A stretch of 64,000 nt of DNA from Cyanobacteria bacterium SZAS LIN-3 (lineage in GTDB: Bacteria > Cyanobacteriota > Vampirovibrionia > Obscuribacterales > Obscuribacteraceae), in contig JAFEAV010000020.1 of assembly GCA_018266215.1 (NCBI GenBank), positions 21,500 through 85,499 on the forward strand, read 5' to 3'. A program made the translations under genes and the position numbers. The notes beneath the pieces were generated by a model. It saw only the letters and a list, made by a program, of their open reading frames with translations, ran no database searches and was not told where the DNA came from. Below are positions 55,249 to 63,681 of this stretch, piece after piece; positions within the stretch are counted from its first letter, which is position 1; every line of letters begins with the position of its first letter.

Positions 55249-57042
55249 CTAGCAAGGAATGCGGACAGTGAAAACGCTTCCCTTACCTTCCTCGCTGCTG
55301 ACAGAGATGCCGCCTCCGTGTAGTTCAACCAACGCTTTGCAAATCGCTAAGCCCAGACCGGAACCACCCTCCGCCTTGGAATCGGACTCGCGAACTTGTT
55401 TAAAGCGGTCAAAAATAGTCGACATTAAGTGCGCCGGAATACCTCGCCCTTGATCCGCTACATTGATTTCAACAAAACCATTAATGCTGCGCGCTGATAA
55501 TGTCACAGTGCTGTTTGGTGGCGAAAACTTGACAGCATTTGTGAGCAAATTAACGAGGATCTGAACTAACCTGTCACCATCCGCCAGCACCGTTATGCTC
55601 GTATCAACGGCCTTAACAGCAACGTGACGCTTGTGCCCCATGATGCTGACCGCCTCCACTGATTGATTGAAAATCTCACTGAGCGATACTTCTTTCTTGT
55701 TCAGTTCAAGCTGTCCGGCTTCCATCTTCTCAATTTCCAGAAGATCTCGCACCAGGGCAAGCATCTGCATGCTACTGCGATCGGCCGTCTGAATCATTTC
55801 TTTGCCACGCTCGGTGAGCTCCCCAACACGGCCGCTGGAGACAATTTCCAGTATCCCTCGAATTGTTGTGAGAGGTGAGCGCAGATCATGACTGACCATC
55901 TGAACAACTTCCTGTCGCAGCCTTTCTACTTGCTTGCGTTCGGTAATATCGTGAATTACGCAAAATATGGAATCCTCCTGGCTGGACCAGCGGGCGGACC
56001 AGAGAGTGTCAACAACCTTTGCATCCTTGCCCATCATGCGTGTCTCGAAGCGTGCCAATGGTTCACCGTGCATTATCAGCTTAAGGTTGGCCTGTACATG
56101 CTCCTTCTCGGCAGGGGGGATCAAATTACTGATCTTACTGCCGATCAAATCCTCCGGCGAATAACCAATCAGTTGTTTGGCTGCTGGATTTACCGTAATA
56201 AAAGTTCCTCTGGCATCTAATGAGCAGATCAAATCCTGCGCATTCTCAATTACGATCGCCTCTTTGTGTGCAGCTTCCGCTAGAGAATCGGCCATCTCAT
56301 GGAAGATTTGATCCAGTCGCGCGATTTCATCAAATCCCTCCAGTACTGGACTCAAAGGCTTTCGACTGGCCAGTTTCAAGCTATTGTCGAAAATTGTAGA
56401 TAATCGTCTAACAGTGTCTCGGTTGTAAAAGAAAACAAGAATCACTGCCAGTACGATATTCACAAAAGCGGCGACCAGCAACAACTGACGGACACGCTCG
56501 CGATTCTGCGCTTGCAAAGCTGGACTCTCTCGCAGGATACGCCTTTCCTCCGACGCGAGAGGGAGAAGTTTGTCCGAAATTACTTCAGTTAAATGCGCTT
56601 TTACTAGCTTAAATCTTGCCTTGTTTGCTTTGTCGACCTGTTTGTCTGAATCCTGACTGGGATTTTTCCTGTGCGATTCCATCATGTCCAGCGCTTCGTG
56701 TGCGCCCTGTTCTACTTCTTGCACAACAGCTACATGGTCCGGGCGATCCTTCATCAATACTTTAAGGCGCTTCAAATACGCCAATAAATCTTCCTTGAGA
56801 GAATTGTAGTCAGGCGCGATGGCTCTATCGGAATTCCATTCCCAGGTAGGCAGGTTATCAAGGAGACCTCTGACCAACAGGTTCATGGTCTCGTTGATCG
56901 CCGCTGCATGTTCAGCGCGGGACGCAACTTCTTCGGCCTGCGCCTGCAAATATGAAAGGCCGCCGAGTACGGCAAGCTGAAAAGTTAAAGGGGCCACAAC
57001 GAGAAGAATACCCTTCTGTAATAAAGAGCCTCCTAGCTTCAT
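55249..57042 (-). CDS. Membrane sensor histidine kinase (HAMP-like, PAS, HisKA, HATPase)
   Basis: A 597-residue kinase. N-terminal membrane segment (GILLVVAPLTFQLAVLGGL) and a second (LLVAAFVNIVLAVILVFFY, near 185-205) flank a helical periplasmic domain of about 155 residues resembling a four-helix sensor such as CHASE3 or a methyl-receptor type. A HAMP-like segment, a PAS domain (about 265-370, DLICSLDARGTFITVNPAA) and the dimerisation domain with VSHDLRSPLTTIRG follow. The ATPase has NLLTNAVKFSP, DQGRGIP and GGSGLGLAICKALVELHGG. Divergent from the response regulator gene at 57216, its probable partner. The signal is unknown. Confidence 0.92.
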   Translation of the reverse strand: MKLGGSLLQKGILLVVAPLTFQLAVLGGLSYLQAQAEEVASRAEHAAAINETMNLLVRGLLDNLPTWEWNSDRAIAPDYNSLKEDLLAYLKRLKVLMKDRPDHVAVVQEVEQGAHEALDMMESHRKNPSQDSDKQVDKANKARFKLVKAHLTEVISDKLLPLASEERRILRESPALQAQNRERVRQLLLVAAFVNIVLAVILVFFYNRDTVRRLSTIFDNSLKLASRKPLSPVLEGFDEIARLDQIFHEMADSLAEAAHKEAIVIENAQDLICSLDARGTFITVNPAAKQLIGYSPEDLIGSKISNLIPPAEKEHVQANLKLIMHGEPLARFETRMMGKDAKVVDTLWSARWSSQEDSIFCVIHDITERKQVERLRQEVVQMVSHDLRSPLTTIRGILEIVSSGRVGELTERGKEMIQTADRSSMQMLALVRDLLEIEKMEAGQLELNKKEVSLSEIFNQSVEAVSIMGHKRHVAVKAVDTSITVLADGDRLVQILVNLLTNAVKFSPPNSTVTLSARSINGFVEINVADQGRGIPAHLMSTIFDRFKQVRESDSKAEGGSGLGLAICKALVELHGGGISVSSEEGKGSVFTVRIPC

Positions 57043-57215
57043 TTGCGACCGGAACGGACCTCATATTTCATAGTTAGAGATACCGATGCTCCTCATTTGA
57101 TGTAAGCGGCCAAAACACAATGGTAACAGCAAAATTTTCAAGAGCATAGCTCTGAAAGCAGTGGGATTGGCCTCACCTTTGCTATATTATTTTGCAGCAA
57201 TCCAGACTCAGGACT

Positions 57216-57905
57216 ATGTCAATGGCAAAAATTCTGCTCGTAGAGGACGACACAGGTCTAGCGTCGGTAGTCGAACAATGGTTGAAAGACGAACACCATA
57301 CGATTGAGATCGCTTACGACGGCGCCAGCGGATGGGAAAAACTGGAACGCTGCGAATTTGATCTGGTCATCCTGGACTGGAATTTGCCTTTTACCTCAGG
57401 AGTGGAGTTGTGCCAAAGGTACCGAGCCAGACAGGGCTCAGTGCCTGTATTAATGCTTACCGGGCGGAATTCCATCTCAGAGAAGGAAGAAGGCTTCGAT
57501 TCAGGCGCTGACGACTATTTAACGAAGCCGTTTGATATGAAAGAGCTATCGGCCCGCATACGTGCTTTGCTGCGCAGACCACATGCAGTCCTATCGCAGC
57601 AACTCCAAGTTGGAGATATTGTTCTGGACACGACAAAATATCGAGTCACCAAAGGTGGGAAAGAAGTCCACCTTGTACCCAAAGATTTTGCGGTGCTCGA
57701 ATACTTGATGCGACATCCAGATCAGGTCTTCAGCAGCGATACTTTACTAGAGCGCATCTGGTCATCAGAGAGCGAGGCAACGGGAGAAGCACTCAGAACA
57801 TCAATCAAGCGCCTCAGACAAAAGCTTGATGACGAAAACGTTGAGATAGAGCAGTCATTCATCGAAAACATACCGCGAATTGGATATCGTTTGCGCAAAC
57901 CATAA
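57216..57905 (+). CDS. OmpR/PhoB-family response regulator
   Basis: A 229-residue regulator. The receiver (about 1-120) has ILLVEDDTG, the phospho-acceptor Asp in LVILDWNLPFTSG, the Thr in MLTGR and the Lys in YLTKPFDM. The winged-helix output domain (about 135-228) ends with RTSIKRLRQKLDDENVEIEQ and IENIPRIGYRLR, typical of OmpR. I use the ATG at 57216; a TTG at 57192 would add eight residues and is less likely. It is divergent from the kinase at 55249-57042, its likely partner. No downstream target can be read from the sequence. Confidence 0.93.
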   Translation: MSMAKILLVEDDTGLASVVEQWLKDEHHTIEIAYDGASGWEKLERCEFDLVILDWNLPFTSGVELCQRYRARQGSVPVLMLTGRNSISEKEEGFDSGADDYLTKPFDMKELSARIRALLRRPHAVLSQQLQVGDIVLDTTKYRVTKGGKEVHLVPKDFAVLEYLMRHPDQVFSSDTLLERIWSSESEATGEALRTSIKRLRQKLDDENVEIEQSFIENIPRIGYRLRKP

Positions 57906-58047
57906 TTGCCGGATTGAATTAAGGTGAGCTCGGCCGCGACTGACTCATGTAGAGATTGCCACACATCTACCACAAGTTTACCGCATCTCGGTCATGCTCG
58001 TCGGAGTATATCTGTTGCGTCGCATTCCCAGCAGAGGCACGCAACCA

Positions 58048-59307
58048 ATGTTAAATGAAACGCCAGTTTCTCTCGAGAATCAACAGGAGCATTCCGCAGT
58101 ACGTGATTGGCAACGGAATGCTATTTCATTAGCAGACTTCCAGGATGCAGCGAAAAGCAACAGTTTTAAGCGGCATGATTCCAGCTGGACAGACTCGTTC
58201 CCAGCTTCTTCCGATTTACTAAGCGGCTTAACTCATTCTCAAGGTGACACCGATAGCGCCGATATCTCGGCTCAAGGCGAAAAGCAGAGGGCGGAGCCCG
58301 ATTTGCTGAATGAAATGCGCAAGGAGATAGTCGCTCTAGAACAGATGCTCAAAAAAATAATGGCGACTCTGGAGAAAACCCAACCCACCCCCGGCACCAA
58401 ACCACCACACGACAAGCCTCCAACAGAACCACCTCCGCACCACCATCCCCCAACAGATCAACCACCGCATCCGTGGAATCCCGGATTCCTGTTTGGAGGA
58501 AATTCTCATGGAACCCTCGATTCCATTCAGCAACAAATCGGCGGCAGAGCCAATCTAGAAATGTTTCCAGTACACCCTGGCAATGCAGAACAAATGCAGC
58601 ATGTTCGCGACGACCTTGCCCGTGGAGTTACACCCGAAATTTCACTTAATGGCGAATTCTTCAGCCATGGCACCCGTGGTCTGGCCAGTGGTGAATACGA
58701 CCAACAGCTTACCCAGATGGCCCGTGAGCTGGGTAACATGACTGACCAAAACGGCAATCGAGCTGACATGCTGATGAGAATCATGAAAGAACCAGAGATG
58801 ATGCACAACTTCATGGGCACCGGGCAGGATGTTGGAAGAAATTACGTTGCCGCATTCCAGCACATCGCCGACATATTCCATAGAGAGGCACCGAATGTCC
58901 ACATTGCCTGGTGCCCAACGAAACAAACTGATCCGTCAGGATTAGGGGCGCAGGCTGATCCGAGCAGGTTTTGGCCGGGTTCCAATGCTGTCGATGTAAT
59001 TGGTCCCGACGGATACAGTCCCACCACCCGGGAAAAAAGTTTCCAGGAAATTTTTCAACCATTTGCCCAAATGGCTCAGCGACTCAATAAACCGTTCATG
59101 GTATCAGAAACCAACATCAAGACTTCAGTAAATGACGAGCAAAGTGCTCAATGGTGGCGCGATGCGTTCAGCTTCATAGGCCAGCTCAGACAGCAGGGCG
59201 TAGAGGTTCTTGGAGTTGGTGCGTTCGCTCGCCACGAAGATGAACTGCTCAGCAATGCCGAAAGACGGGCGCTGCAGCATACATTTATCCCATTTGAAGG
59301 CAGATGA
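58048..59307 (+). CDS. GH26-like glycosidase homologue with degraded acid/base motif
   Basis: A 419-residue protein. A short N-terminal module with the motif AISLADFQDA is followed by a helical, charged stretch and a Pro/His-rich linker (KPPHDKPPTEPPPHHHPP), then a GH26-type (beta-mannanase-like) domain from about residue 150: QIGGRANLE, VDVIGPDGYSP, SETNIK. Aligning by spacing with its downstream paralogue, Glu248 and Glu354 match the paralogue's catalytic Glu261 and Glu367, but the flanking acid/base motif is KEPE and not GWEFN. It may have lost or changed activity. I use ATG 58048 (AGAGG upstream, position of SLADF similar to the paralogue) over an earlier GTG-type start. No signal peptide. 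A long hairpin follows. Confidence 0.75.
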   Translation: MLNETPVSLENQQEHSAVRDWQRNAISLADFQDAAKSNSFKRHDSSWTDSFPASSDLLSGLTHSQGDTDSADISAQGEKQRAEPDLLNEMRKEIVALEQMLKKIMATLEKTQPTPGTKPPHDKPPTEPPPHHHPPTDQPPHPWNPGFLFGGNSHGTLDSIQQQIGGRANLEMFPVHPGNAEQMQHVRDDLARGVTPEISLNGEFFSHGTRGLASGEYDQQLTQMARELGNMTDQNGNRADMLMRIMKEPEMMHNFMGTGQDVGRNYVAAFQHIADIFHREAPNVHIAWCPTKQTDPSGLGAQADPSRFWPGSNAVDVIGPDGYSPTTREKSFQEIFQPFAQMAQRLNKPFMVSETNIKTSVNDEQSAQWWRDAFSFIGQLRQQGVEVLGVGAFARHEDELLSNAERRALQHTFIPFEGR

Positions 59308-59317
59308 CCATCAAATT

Positions 59318-59362
59318 GAACGGCAAGAACAGCGGAAAACCTTCCCCCTGTTCTTGCTGTTC
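59318..59362 (+). repeat. Long inverted repeat between the GH26-like genes
   Basis: A 15-base arm (59318-59332) and its near-perfect complement (59348-59362, one G-T pair) form a hairpin with a 15-base loop. It starts 10 bases after the first stop codon. There is no T-run after it, so it may be an RNA stability or partial termination element controlling the ratio of the two products. Confidence 0.6.
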
Positions 59363-59509
59363 ACCGGCACATAAACTGGCAGCCAAGCCAAAAGACTCTT
59401 GCCACGGATCTGACACACCTTTACCACGACAAGACCCTGGCCGGCATGTTTCACTTCAATGTGCCTTTTCCAAGTGCACAATTTACCAACTAACGCGAGG
59501 AACCTTACT

Positions 59510-60823
59510 ATGCGAATGGACGCTACAGAGCAGCTTGCAGAGTCTTCATCCGGACGAACCGACGCGAATCCACTCGTCTCACTTGCCGACTTCCGGGAAG
59601 CAAACCGGAATATTCCCGCAACACGAGAATCGTCTCCGTTTCTCGATTTCGGCAACGTCAGGGACCTTTTCCAACCTGGTGACAATTCCTATACTGGATT
59701 TGGTTCGACCAGGTCGCAAGACGGATTCTATCGTCATCCCGAAACCAATGAGACCTTGCGCGAATTGATACGGGATATTCTTGTCGACATATTTACCCAC
59801 ACCGACTGCCACACTGGTGTTGACCACCCACCAATCACTCCAGATAACCCAAAACCGCCGCCCCCTGTGCCGCCTGGCGGCGATCATCAGGGTGGACCGA
59901 CTCCACCTGGTGGCGACCATCCCGGTGGTCCCCCGACTCCACCAGACGGCCATGGGAACGATATCCTCTTTGGCGGATACACTAACGGCTCCTGGAGAGG
60001 CACTGAAGCGCGGGATGCCTTAGACCGACAGATTGGTGGCAGAGCTGAACTCGAACAATTCTATCGACCGATGGGAGGGTCCATAAGCGAGCTGCGAGAC
60101 TACATTCAACAAGATCTGGACCGGGGAACTCTGCCCGAGGTATCACTCAGTCCGAAGGGAAAGGATTTTAAATACTCAGAAATCATATCCGGTGAGCACG
60201 ATAAATATTTTCACGATCTAGCGAAAGAACTAGGTAGCATGAAAGACGCCCACGGCAACCCTGCCGAAATCCTGTTGCGTCCAGGTTGGGAATTCAACCT
60301 TCGCTGGATGAGATCAATGGGGACAAGCGAACAGTATGTTGGGGCTTTCCAGCATATGCATGATATCTTCCAGCAGGAAGGTGCATCTAACGTCAAATTT
60401 GTCTGGAGCCCAGGACACAGGCTAGATATGTCAGGACTAGGAAGACAGCCGGGCCTGCAGCACTACTGGCCGGGAGCGGATTATGTTGACGTAATCGGCC
60501 CCGATGGATACAGCAACACGCAGAACGGCCACCATGAAAGCTTTGACGAAATTTTCAGCCCCTCGATGGATTTTGCCCAGCGCATAGGTCGGTCATTCAT
60601 GGCTTCTGAAACCGGCATTGACCGCACTGGTTTGACTGCCCAGGAAACTGCCGACTGGTGGAGAAGTGCATATCAGACACTGCAACAAAGACAGGCCAGG
60701 GGACTTGATGTAACCGGCGTGGCAGCTTTTATGAAAGCCGGAGATTTCGGCTGGGGACACCGCGACTACACTATAAGTCCGGGATTAGAGCAGAATACAC
60801 TTCGCGATACGTTCCTACAGTAG
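59510..60823 (+). CDS. GH26-like glycoside hydrolase
   Basis: A 437-residue protein paralogous to the one upstream. N-terminal ANPLVSLADFREA matches the SLADF motif of its neighbour. A linker rich in Pro/Gly/Asp/His (such as PPGGDHPGGPPTPPDG) leads to a GH26-type domain with QIGGRAELEQFY, the acid/base motif RPGWEFN (Glu261), VDVIGPDGYSN and the nucleophile region ASETGIDR (Glu367). The 106-residue spacing and GWEFN context suggest a functional glycosidase on beta-mannan or a related glucan. The ATG at 59510 has GAGGA upstream; an ATG at 59459 adds 17 odd residues. No signal peptide is visible, so the route out of the cell is unclear. Confidence 0.82.
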   Translation: MRMDATEQLAESSSGRTDANPLVSLADFREANRNIPATRESSPFLDFGNVRDLFQPGDNSYTGFGSTRSQDGFYRHPETNETLRELIRDILVDIFTHTDCHTGVDHPPITPDNPKPPPPVPPGGDHQGGPTPPGGDHPGGPPTPPDGHGNDILFGGYTNGSWRGTEARDALDRQIGGRAELEQFYRPMGGSISELRDYIQQDLDRGTLPEVSLSPKGKDFKYSEIISGEHDKYFHDLAKELGSMKDAHGNPAEILLRPGWEFNLRWMRSMGTSEQYVGAFQHMHDIFQQEGASNVKFVWSPGHRLDMSGLGRQPGLQHYWPGADYVDVIGPDGYSNTQNGHHESFDEIFSPSMDFAQRIGRSFMASETGIDRTGLTAQETADWWRSAYQTLQQRQARGLDVTGVAAFMKAGDFGWGHRDYTISPGLEQNTLRDTFLQ

Positions 60824-60835
60824 CGCCAAATCCAG

Positions 60836-60878
60836 GAAAGGATCGAGCCGTCAAAGTCTCAAAAGGCTCGGTCCTTTC
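60836..60878 (+). terminator. Hairpin after the second GH26-like gene
   Basis: GAAAGGATCGAGCC (60836-60849) pairs with GGCTCGGTCCTTTC (60865-60878), 14 bases with one G-T pair. No T-run follows (TCAGG), so it may work as a weak terminator or protect the 3' end. Confidence 0.65.
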
Positions 60879-60987
60879 TCAGGCCGCCGTACAAAATCTC
60901 GCAGCCCTATTCAGGTCGTTTTATGACAATTTTACGGCGCCGCCTTGATACTGAGCCAATGTAACAAATCCCATCGAGGTAGGCATT

Positions 60988-61227
60988 ATGTCTGACAAAT
61001 TCATGGACGCCCCGCAAAAGAATCTTGTAACTGGCGCAGCAGAGCAAAGCACAGGTGCGCCAGAAAGCGTTTATATCGCGGCCAACACAGAGTCTTACAA
61101 GAGGTGTTTGGTTGATATGGCGGTGCGACTCCATGCCTATCCCAACGGCGCAGCCGCAGCACCTGAAGCTGTTGCCGTTTGCAATGAAGCTCTAAAATAC
61201 GATTTACCGAAACTGGACATTCACTGA
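60988..61227 (+). CDS. Small protein of unknown function (79 aa)
   Basis: A 79-residue soluble protein (SDKFMDAPQKNLVTGAAEQS at the start, VCNEALKYDLPKLDIH at the end), without signal peptide or membrane span. GAGGTAGG immediately upstream of the ATG is a strong ribosome site, and codon use looks coding. It contains two cysteines (residues 40 and 65). I do not recognise it. It lies 164 bases downstream of the GH26-like pair, beyond a hairpin, and could be independently expressed. Confidence 0.6.
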   Translation: MSDKFMDAPQKNLVTGAAEQSTGAPESVYIAANTESYKRCLVDMAVRLHAYPNGAAAAPEAVAVCNEALKYDLPKLDIH

Positions 61228-61260
61228 GGTTCGTCATGATTTTCACCACGCAATGAGTTG

Positions 61261-61440
61261 ATGGCCAAAGCCTCCGATAGGTTCGAACGAACCGACAGCA
61301 GCCCTGATGTCAGACAACCCACTATGGGTCAATCACCGGATCGTAAAGACCGGCCACAGACAGACAAAGAAGCAGAACCGTCTCACATAGTTTCGAACAC
61401 GAAGAACCCAATGGTTTGCAAGAAGAGCGCGGCACATTGA
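61261..61440 (+). CDS. Possible small charged protein (59 aa)
   Basis: Open frame of 59 residues starting MAKASDRFERTDSSP, very rich in Asp, Lys, Arg, Ser and Pro (QSPDRKDRPQTDKEAEPS) with no hydrophobic core, so disordered if made. The ribosome site is weak. It follows the 79-residue gene by 33 bases and could be co-transcribed. It may equally be chance. Confidence 0.35.
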   Translation: MAKASDRFERTDSSPDVRQPTMGQSPDRKDRPQTDKEAEPSHIVSNTKNPMVCKKSAAH

Positions 61441-61472
61441 TAAGCTTAATTGGTCAAGGAACAGTCCATTTC

Positions 61473-62012
61473 CTACCAGGGCGGGCCCTTCAAATCGACA
61501 ACGCCAGTGGCTGAAATGGTTGCACAAACGGGCCGAATCATAGGTAGGTTGAACTTAAATACGCTTCTTTGGCCCCGCTGAGTTACAAACATTTCCCCCT
61601 CAAAGCACTGCCAGCCAAGGCGCTCGTAAAATCCCACGAGGCGCGGATCGCAAACGAGAAGCGAGAAATCTGTCTTTTGCTCTCTGAAGAATTCAATTGC
61701 CCGTTCAATCGCTGAAGCGGCCAGGCCCTTGCGCCTGGCGCCGGGATGAGTCTTGACCCCGCCAATACCACCTATCTTTACCGAAGCATCATTCAAAGTA
61801 CCACTGCGAATAATGGCTCCGACATAGCACAAGGCGCGTTGGTTTTCGTCCCACCCGATAACGCACCACTCGCTGGCAGACCATTCAATTGATTCACCGG
61901 CCCATGCTTCTTCCGGCGGATAGACAGCAAGAGACAAAGCCTGGCAGGCGGACTGTTGTTCTAACGTCAGATCACTCAGGCAGTGCAAGGAAAAGACAGG
62001 CTGCTGACTCAT
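61473..62012 (-). CDS. GNAT-family N-acetyltransferase
   Basis: A 179-residue acetyl-CoA-dependent acyltransferase. The core motif A is visible as IGGVKTHPGARRKGLAASAI, with the following helix IERAIEFFREQKTDFSLLV, and a motif B-like stretch FYERLGWQCFEG. Family size is 150-180. I use ATG 62012, which has AGGA 5 bases upstream; an ATG at 62033 adds seven residues. The substrate is unknown. It is divergent from nothing close; the thioredoxin-fold gene lies upstream on the same strand with a gap of 64 bases. Confidence 0.88.
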   Translation of the reverse strand: MSQQPVFSLHCLSDLTLEQQSACQALSLAVYPPEEAWAGESIEWSASEWCVIGWDENQRALCYVGAIIRSGTLNDASVKIGGIGGVKTHPGARRKGLAASAIERAIEFFREQKTDFSLLVCDPRLVGFYERLGWQCFEGEMFVTQRGQRSVFKFNLPMIRPVCATISATGVVDLKGPPW

Positions 62013-62076
62013 TTTTTCCTCATTTCTGAGCAATTATCCTATCGACAGTTGCATTTTAAAATTGGTGCGGAACTAG

Positions 62077-63228
62077 CTATTTTGTTGCCTTGCTGTGGAC
62101 AGTAACGGCCTGGCGCATGGCCGTTGCAAAATTCTGCAATGCCTGGTGCATAGCAGGTGTGTCGTCCAAACGATAGCACTCGTCGGCAATCTTCTGCGCT
62201 TGCGCTTCTCGCCCGGCACCGATATAAGCACCGTAGACAAGAAGCACCATGCTGGGCAGAGGATCAAAATCTTTCGCCACCTCAGTGTCGGGACGAGGCT
62301 TCTTCATCGCCTCTGCAATTTTGTAGTACTCGTTAATTTTCTTGAGCGGCTCTGGATACAAATAATCGGCCGCATCAGCCCATCTGCATTTGGCAAAGAG
62401 CAACGGTTCGAGAAAAGTCGAGTTATTTACTATGTCGGATTTTTGTTTAGCATCAGTTTTAGCCTTATCAAACCAGGTGAGAGTGCGAGCTTCATCGCCC
62501 AGCATGCTGTTGAGAATGATCCAATCATGCCGATTGCCTGCTTTCTCAGCAGCGTCTCTCAGCTCGGAGAATTTCTGCTTGGCTTCGGGATATGCGGCTA
62601 TGAGCTGCCTGGTCTCAACCGGCAACAATTTATCCCTCAGATCGGCATGTTCATTATCCGTGATGGGAACGTTATTCCAGACCCAAAGGTATTCTTTCAA
62701 AGCTTGGTCGTAGTTTTTGGCGTTAAGCAGATCGCGTGCGCCGGTCAAATGCGGCCAGATTTCATTCGCTGCCGTTTGCGCGGTCTGCAGATCCCCGGCG
62801 CTTTTCCCCCTCTTTGCTCCTTCGAGCCATTGCAGCAGCTCCGAAGGATCAAGGCCTCCTACTTGCCGTCCAAACTCTTTTGCGCCGCTTTCGGGAGTAA
62901 ATAAAACGATTGTCGGCATTGCCTCAATCTTAAAAGCCGCCGCTACCTTCTCAGCTTTGTCTACGTCAAATTGAACCGCAATGGCGTTTTCTTTGATCCA
63001 CGACTGAACAGACGGGTTGGGCCACGTCTCCTCTTCCATCCGCTTGCAGGGCGGGCACCATGTAGCCATAAAATCGATCAGCAGGAACTTCTTACCGGCC
63101 TGCGCCTTGGACTGAGCCTCTTCAAACGAGTAATCGGAAAAACCTTCCGGTTGCGCCCAGGCCCCGTTTATGCAGGACAATCCAAGAAGGACTGAAAGTG
63201 TCACTTGATACCAAAATTTCTTTCTCAT
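62077..63228 (-). CDS. Exported thioredoxin-fold protein with C-terminal helical domain
   Basis: A 383-residue protein. Signal peptide: FWYQVTLSVLLGLSCINGAW, cut near AQPEG. The thioredoxin-like domain (about 30-140) has FMATWCPPCKRME with the redox pair Cys58/Cys61 and a cis-proline in EAMPTIVLF. The remaining 240 residues are helical, TPR-like (YDQALKEYLWVWNNVP, LRDKLLPVETRQLIAAYPEA) and unrecognised. It probably acts as a periplasmic thiol reductase or disulfide handler. I chose ATG 63228 since it begins the signal peptide; a frame to 63255 adds nine polar residues. Confidence 0.85.
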   Translation of the reverse strand: MRKKFWYQVTLSVLLGLSCINGAWAQPEGFSDYSFEEAQSKAQAGKKFLLIDFMATWCPPCKRMEEETWPNPSVQSWIKENAIAVQFDVDKAEKVAAAFKIEAMPTIVLFTPESGAKEFGRQVGGLDPSELLQWLEGAKRGKSAGDLQTAQTAANEIWPHLTGARDLLNAKNYDQALKEYLWVWNNVPITDNEHADLRDKLLPVETRQLIAAYPEAKQKFSELRDAAEKAGNRHDWIILNSMLGDEARTLTWFDKAKTDAKQKSDIVNNSTFLEPLLFAKCRWADAADYLYPEPLKKINEYYKIAEAMKKPRPDTEVAKDFDPLPSMVLLVYGAYIGAGREAQAQKIADECYRLDDTPAMHQALQNFATAMRQAVTVHSKATK

Positions 63229-63339
63229 ATTACTCTCGAGCCGGAACTGATTCACTCATTCTGCACAATTGATCTAGCAGGATACTTCAAATCACTTGCC
63301 GCAGATCAGTTTTAGGAAGTTTTCAACAGCGGAATAGAG

Positions 63340-63681
63340 CTAACGCACCAATCGCGTTGCGATCAGTCCGGCAAAACGGTCAGACCCACTAAACCACCAA
63401 CCCACATGACCTTGACACTGTGCGCATATAGCATATGTCCATGCATATCCAGGAAACCAACTGGCCACTGTGGTCGGCTCACCGACAGCGGAAGCTCCCG
63501 GCGCATCGCTGTAGCAGAGCACATGAAACGAATATCCAGCCGGATTACGGAACGTAGACTCATGCGGTTCGATAGCCAACGCCTGGCTGGTGACAATATG
63601 ACCGCAAGATTTGCACCGCACACCTTTTTCCGACTTCGTCTCCGCCTTCTCTTCAATTACAATCGATGTACTCTTGCTCAT
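63340..63681 (-). CDS. Stand-alone CULT-domain protein (cereblon thalidomide-binding-type)
   Basis: A 113-residue protein consisting of little more than one CULT domain, the fold that binds thalidomide-like cyclic imides in human cereblon and uridine-like or other ligands in bacteria. The zinc-binding CxxC pairs are Cys23/Cys26 and Cys86/Cys89. The aromatic cage tryptophans lie at Trp75, Trp81 and Trp95, with spacings 6 and 14 identical to those of human Trp380, Trp386 and Trp400. The neighbouring motif SWFPGYAWTYAICAQC is very close to the cereblon sequence, and NPAGY (46-50) corresponds to its NPHGY. No signal peptide, so cytoplasmic. The native ligand is unknown. The ATG at 63681 has a weak ribosome site. 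Confidence 0.9.
   Translation of the reverse strand: MSKSTSIVIEEKAETKSEKGVRCKSCGHIVTSQALAIEPHESTFRNPAGYSFHVLCYSDAPGASAVGEPTTVASWFPGYAWTYAICAQCQGHVGWWFSGSDRFAGLIATRLVR

Noticed and set aside
58336..59062. Several minus-strand frames over the first GH26-like gene
   Set aside because: They are overlapping shadows in different frames without ribosome sites, against a well-supported plus-strand gene.
59304..59768. 154-codon frame overlapping the end of the first GH26-like gene and the start of the second
   Set aside because: It spans a strong hairpin, overlaps the second paralogue in another frame, and its Cys/His/Pro-rich product looks like a shadow.
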